Assembly (NCBI GenBank): GCA_008694505.1 | Contig: VZDJ01000662.1 | Location: forward strand, 124,001-188,000 | Reading direction: 5' to 3' | Length of the DNA stretch: 64,000 nt | Source: Cyanoderma ruficeps | Taxonomy: Eukaryota > Chordata > Aves > Passeriformes > Timaliidae | Shown here: positions 61,871 to 64,000 of the stretch, piece by piece | Layout of the letters: each line of letters starts with the position of its first letter | Position numbering within the stretch: the stretch's first letter is position 1 | The notes under the pieces: generated by a model | Databases searched by the model: none | The model's input: only the letters and a program-made list of their open reading frames with translations | Told to the model about the DNA's origin: nothing | Made by a program: the position numbers and the translations under genes

Positions 61871-64000
61871 CCCCCCCCCCTTCCCCCCCATTTATTATGC
61901 GCATTAAATGAAGACTTTATTCAAAGAAACAGCAGTGTAGACTCAGTGGGCCTCAAGAACAGTTCTTGGACTCACAAGTTCTAGTTTTCTCTGTGACCAT
62001 GATTATAGTTCCTAGTTGGTCTCTATTTTCCAGTGGATACAATGAGAATATGCAGTTATATCTACACGTTCAGCAGCCTCAAAAGGAAGAATAGGAGCAG
62101 AACCTGGTGGCAAAGACCTTAAAAAAGGCTGAGTCACTGAGTGCCCTTCCTCATCCCTGTCTTCATTGGTGAGACCTGTGTTCACAAACCTCAGGTTCCA
62201 GCGGGAAAATCTGAAATAAGAAAGACTTGGTGGAAGAGCATCAGGTTCAGGAATCTTTATATTAACCAGATACACACAAGTCACTGCGATCTGATAGGAT
62301 TCATCTGACAGCATTCATCTGAGAACGCATAGTGAATCACAGAAAATTCTGACAAAATATGAGATGCAAGAACTTTGGTTATATGTGTAGTGGTTTTTGG
62401 TTGTTTTGTTGGTTAATTTGTTTGTTTGCTTTGTTTTTGTTTTACCAGTAGTGGAATACCTTGGCCAGAAAGTTTGAGAAGTATCTGTCACTTAAGATCT
62501 TACTTTAAGATCTGACCCTCCTCTGCACTTGATGATCTGCATAGATGTGGGCTAGCTGCAACTGGGTGACTTATCTTTCAAAGACAAAACACAAGACTTA
62601 CATTTTAAATTCCTAAACCTGGGATTCTTTCTTTTTTAATATTAGCTATTTTTTTATATATTAACTATTTGTATTTGACCTATAGTAGAACAGAGTTTTG
62701 AGTTTTGATGACATATGTAGTAGGTATTAATTATTCAATGACTAAACCGAGTTCAGAAGATATAACTGCTAATTATATACTACCTTTCTGAACCTGAGTT
62801 TGTGTTACTATTTGCTGTAATACTATTACTATTTGGCTGGTAAAAGACTTGCAAGTTTGCAAGCATATAATTATTATGAACTTCTCACAAATTCTATCAT
62901 GAAAGCTGTATAAAGTAGATAATGCATTGTGTTCTATTTTGTTTCATAATTTGAGTGAAAAACAACCCTATTATTTAATCACCTCTCCTTTTCTCGTTTA
63001 GAAGATTTCATTAACAAATCTTTTCAACTCCATGAATAAGTAAAATTATATATTCAGAGTGTAAATATTTTAAAACCTTAAAAATATATCAAGAATAGTT
63101 TAATTGAATTCTGAAGATATGTGGAAAAAACCACTCCCAGCAAATTAATAGTTGCTCTGAATATTCAAGTAGCAGAGTGAAAAGTGCTCTTATAATTAGG
63201 ATTCAATGAAAGTAAGCTGCATTTATGGCTGTTATTCTCAGCTTTTTGTGATACTTCTTCTAGGGACATGTTTTGTGTTTTTACTGTATTTTTCTAATAA
63301 ATGAGTGCAGCTGTGCCTCTTAATTCAAAGGATACATTCTTTTAATATTGACAGCAACTATGCAAAAATGATATCTTTAAAATCTAGTTTATAAAACACA
63401 TGCTTTATTCTACCAGCCACTCTTTCTTTTTTCTTACATGAGCTTTTGTTCATGTTTTGATACCAAGCATAGATGTAGCTGTAATCGTATGAACTAAGGA
63501 TTTTGATTCTTTTTTTTCTGAGAAGCATTAAGAGGGCTACACAAAAGGAATAATTAACAAATTATATTTTGCCATGACTATAAAAATGAGTTATTAAAAT
63601 AATAGAAATCATATTATTCCTGGACAATATAGAATTGACAGGGCTTTAATAATCAAACAAAATCCAGCAGCATTCAATGCAGAATGGGGTAAATTCCTGT
63701 TTAGAGTTATGAAAACCAGTAGTAGTCATAACTAGTATGCTATAAAAAAATGCAAATAGAATTTTATTCTTACTGATTTGAGCAATGTTAGTACTTTAGT
63801 AGTGGATTTGGGTACATTTTCTAATAGATTTGTATAAAAATGTCAGTTCTAAAAATACTTTTATACAGTAGTGACTTAGCTACTGAATATCCTGAAAGAC
63901 TTAATCACAGTTTTCATATCAAGTTGTTATGCCAAACCTACCATTTCCAAATTGAAGAGAAGGCCAAGCTGAAGTATCTTTGTCTTTCTGTAAAACTGAT
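61871..64000. other. Unannotated AT-rich sequence to window end
   Basis: Begins with a C-rich stretch (to about 61889). A 100-codon minus-strand ORF at 62012-62314 has no domain. T/G-rich patch at about 62390-62445. No other feature recognised. Confidence 0.5.

Noticed and set aside
61793..61984. ORF spanning the N gap
   Set aside because: It translates undetermined bases and a probable false duplication.

Overview
This window looks like AT-rich nuclear DNA from a bird, most likely a songbird. That inference rests on the repeats: more than a dozen pieces of CR1 LINEs, several with the typical avian 3' tail of ATGATTCTATGA-type repeats, and long terminal repeats (LTRs) of families I know from passerine genomes. 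There are no bacterial or organellar features. I see no complete protein-coding gene, tRNA, rRNA or CRISPR array. The window reads as a gene-poor interval or part of a very long intron. Two short terminal-exon-like ORFs are reported as weak candidates only.

Layout: (1) 1-803 is an endogenous-retrovirus LTR on the minus strand, cut by the window edge, followed by a minus-strand CR1 (1453-2250). (2) 2251-18150 is mostly unannotated AT-rich DNA with an old CR1 at 8.5 kb, a GC-richer LTR-like block at 10.7-11.5 kb and a short CR1 tail at 12.2 kb. (3) 18.15-20.09 kb is a plus-strand CR1 split by a second, antisense CR1 with a 6-bp target duplication. (4) 20.1-29.3 kb is almost repeat-free. (5) 29.3-38.8 kb is the most repeat-dense part. 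It holds four CR1 copies, a solo LTR (31004-31787, TSD TAGTT), and an LTR (35788-37164, TSD GTTTG) that contains a third LTR (35836-36455, TSD CCTTG). (6) CR1 copies follow at 42.15-43.30 kb, 46.58-47.15 kb (segments in swapped order) and 60.26-60.82 kb, separated by long plain stretches.

Nothing here forms a working gene system. The CR1 reverse-transcriptase remnants are truncated and frameshifted, and three of them have lost a catalytic aspartate. The LTRs have no internal retroviral genes beside them, as expected after LTR-LTR recombination. The informative content is insertion history (two nested insertions dated relative to each other, two LTRs sharing one end but not the other, and a permuted CR1) plus two assembly gaps, one flanked by an exact 34-bp duplication that is probably an artefact.
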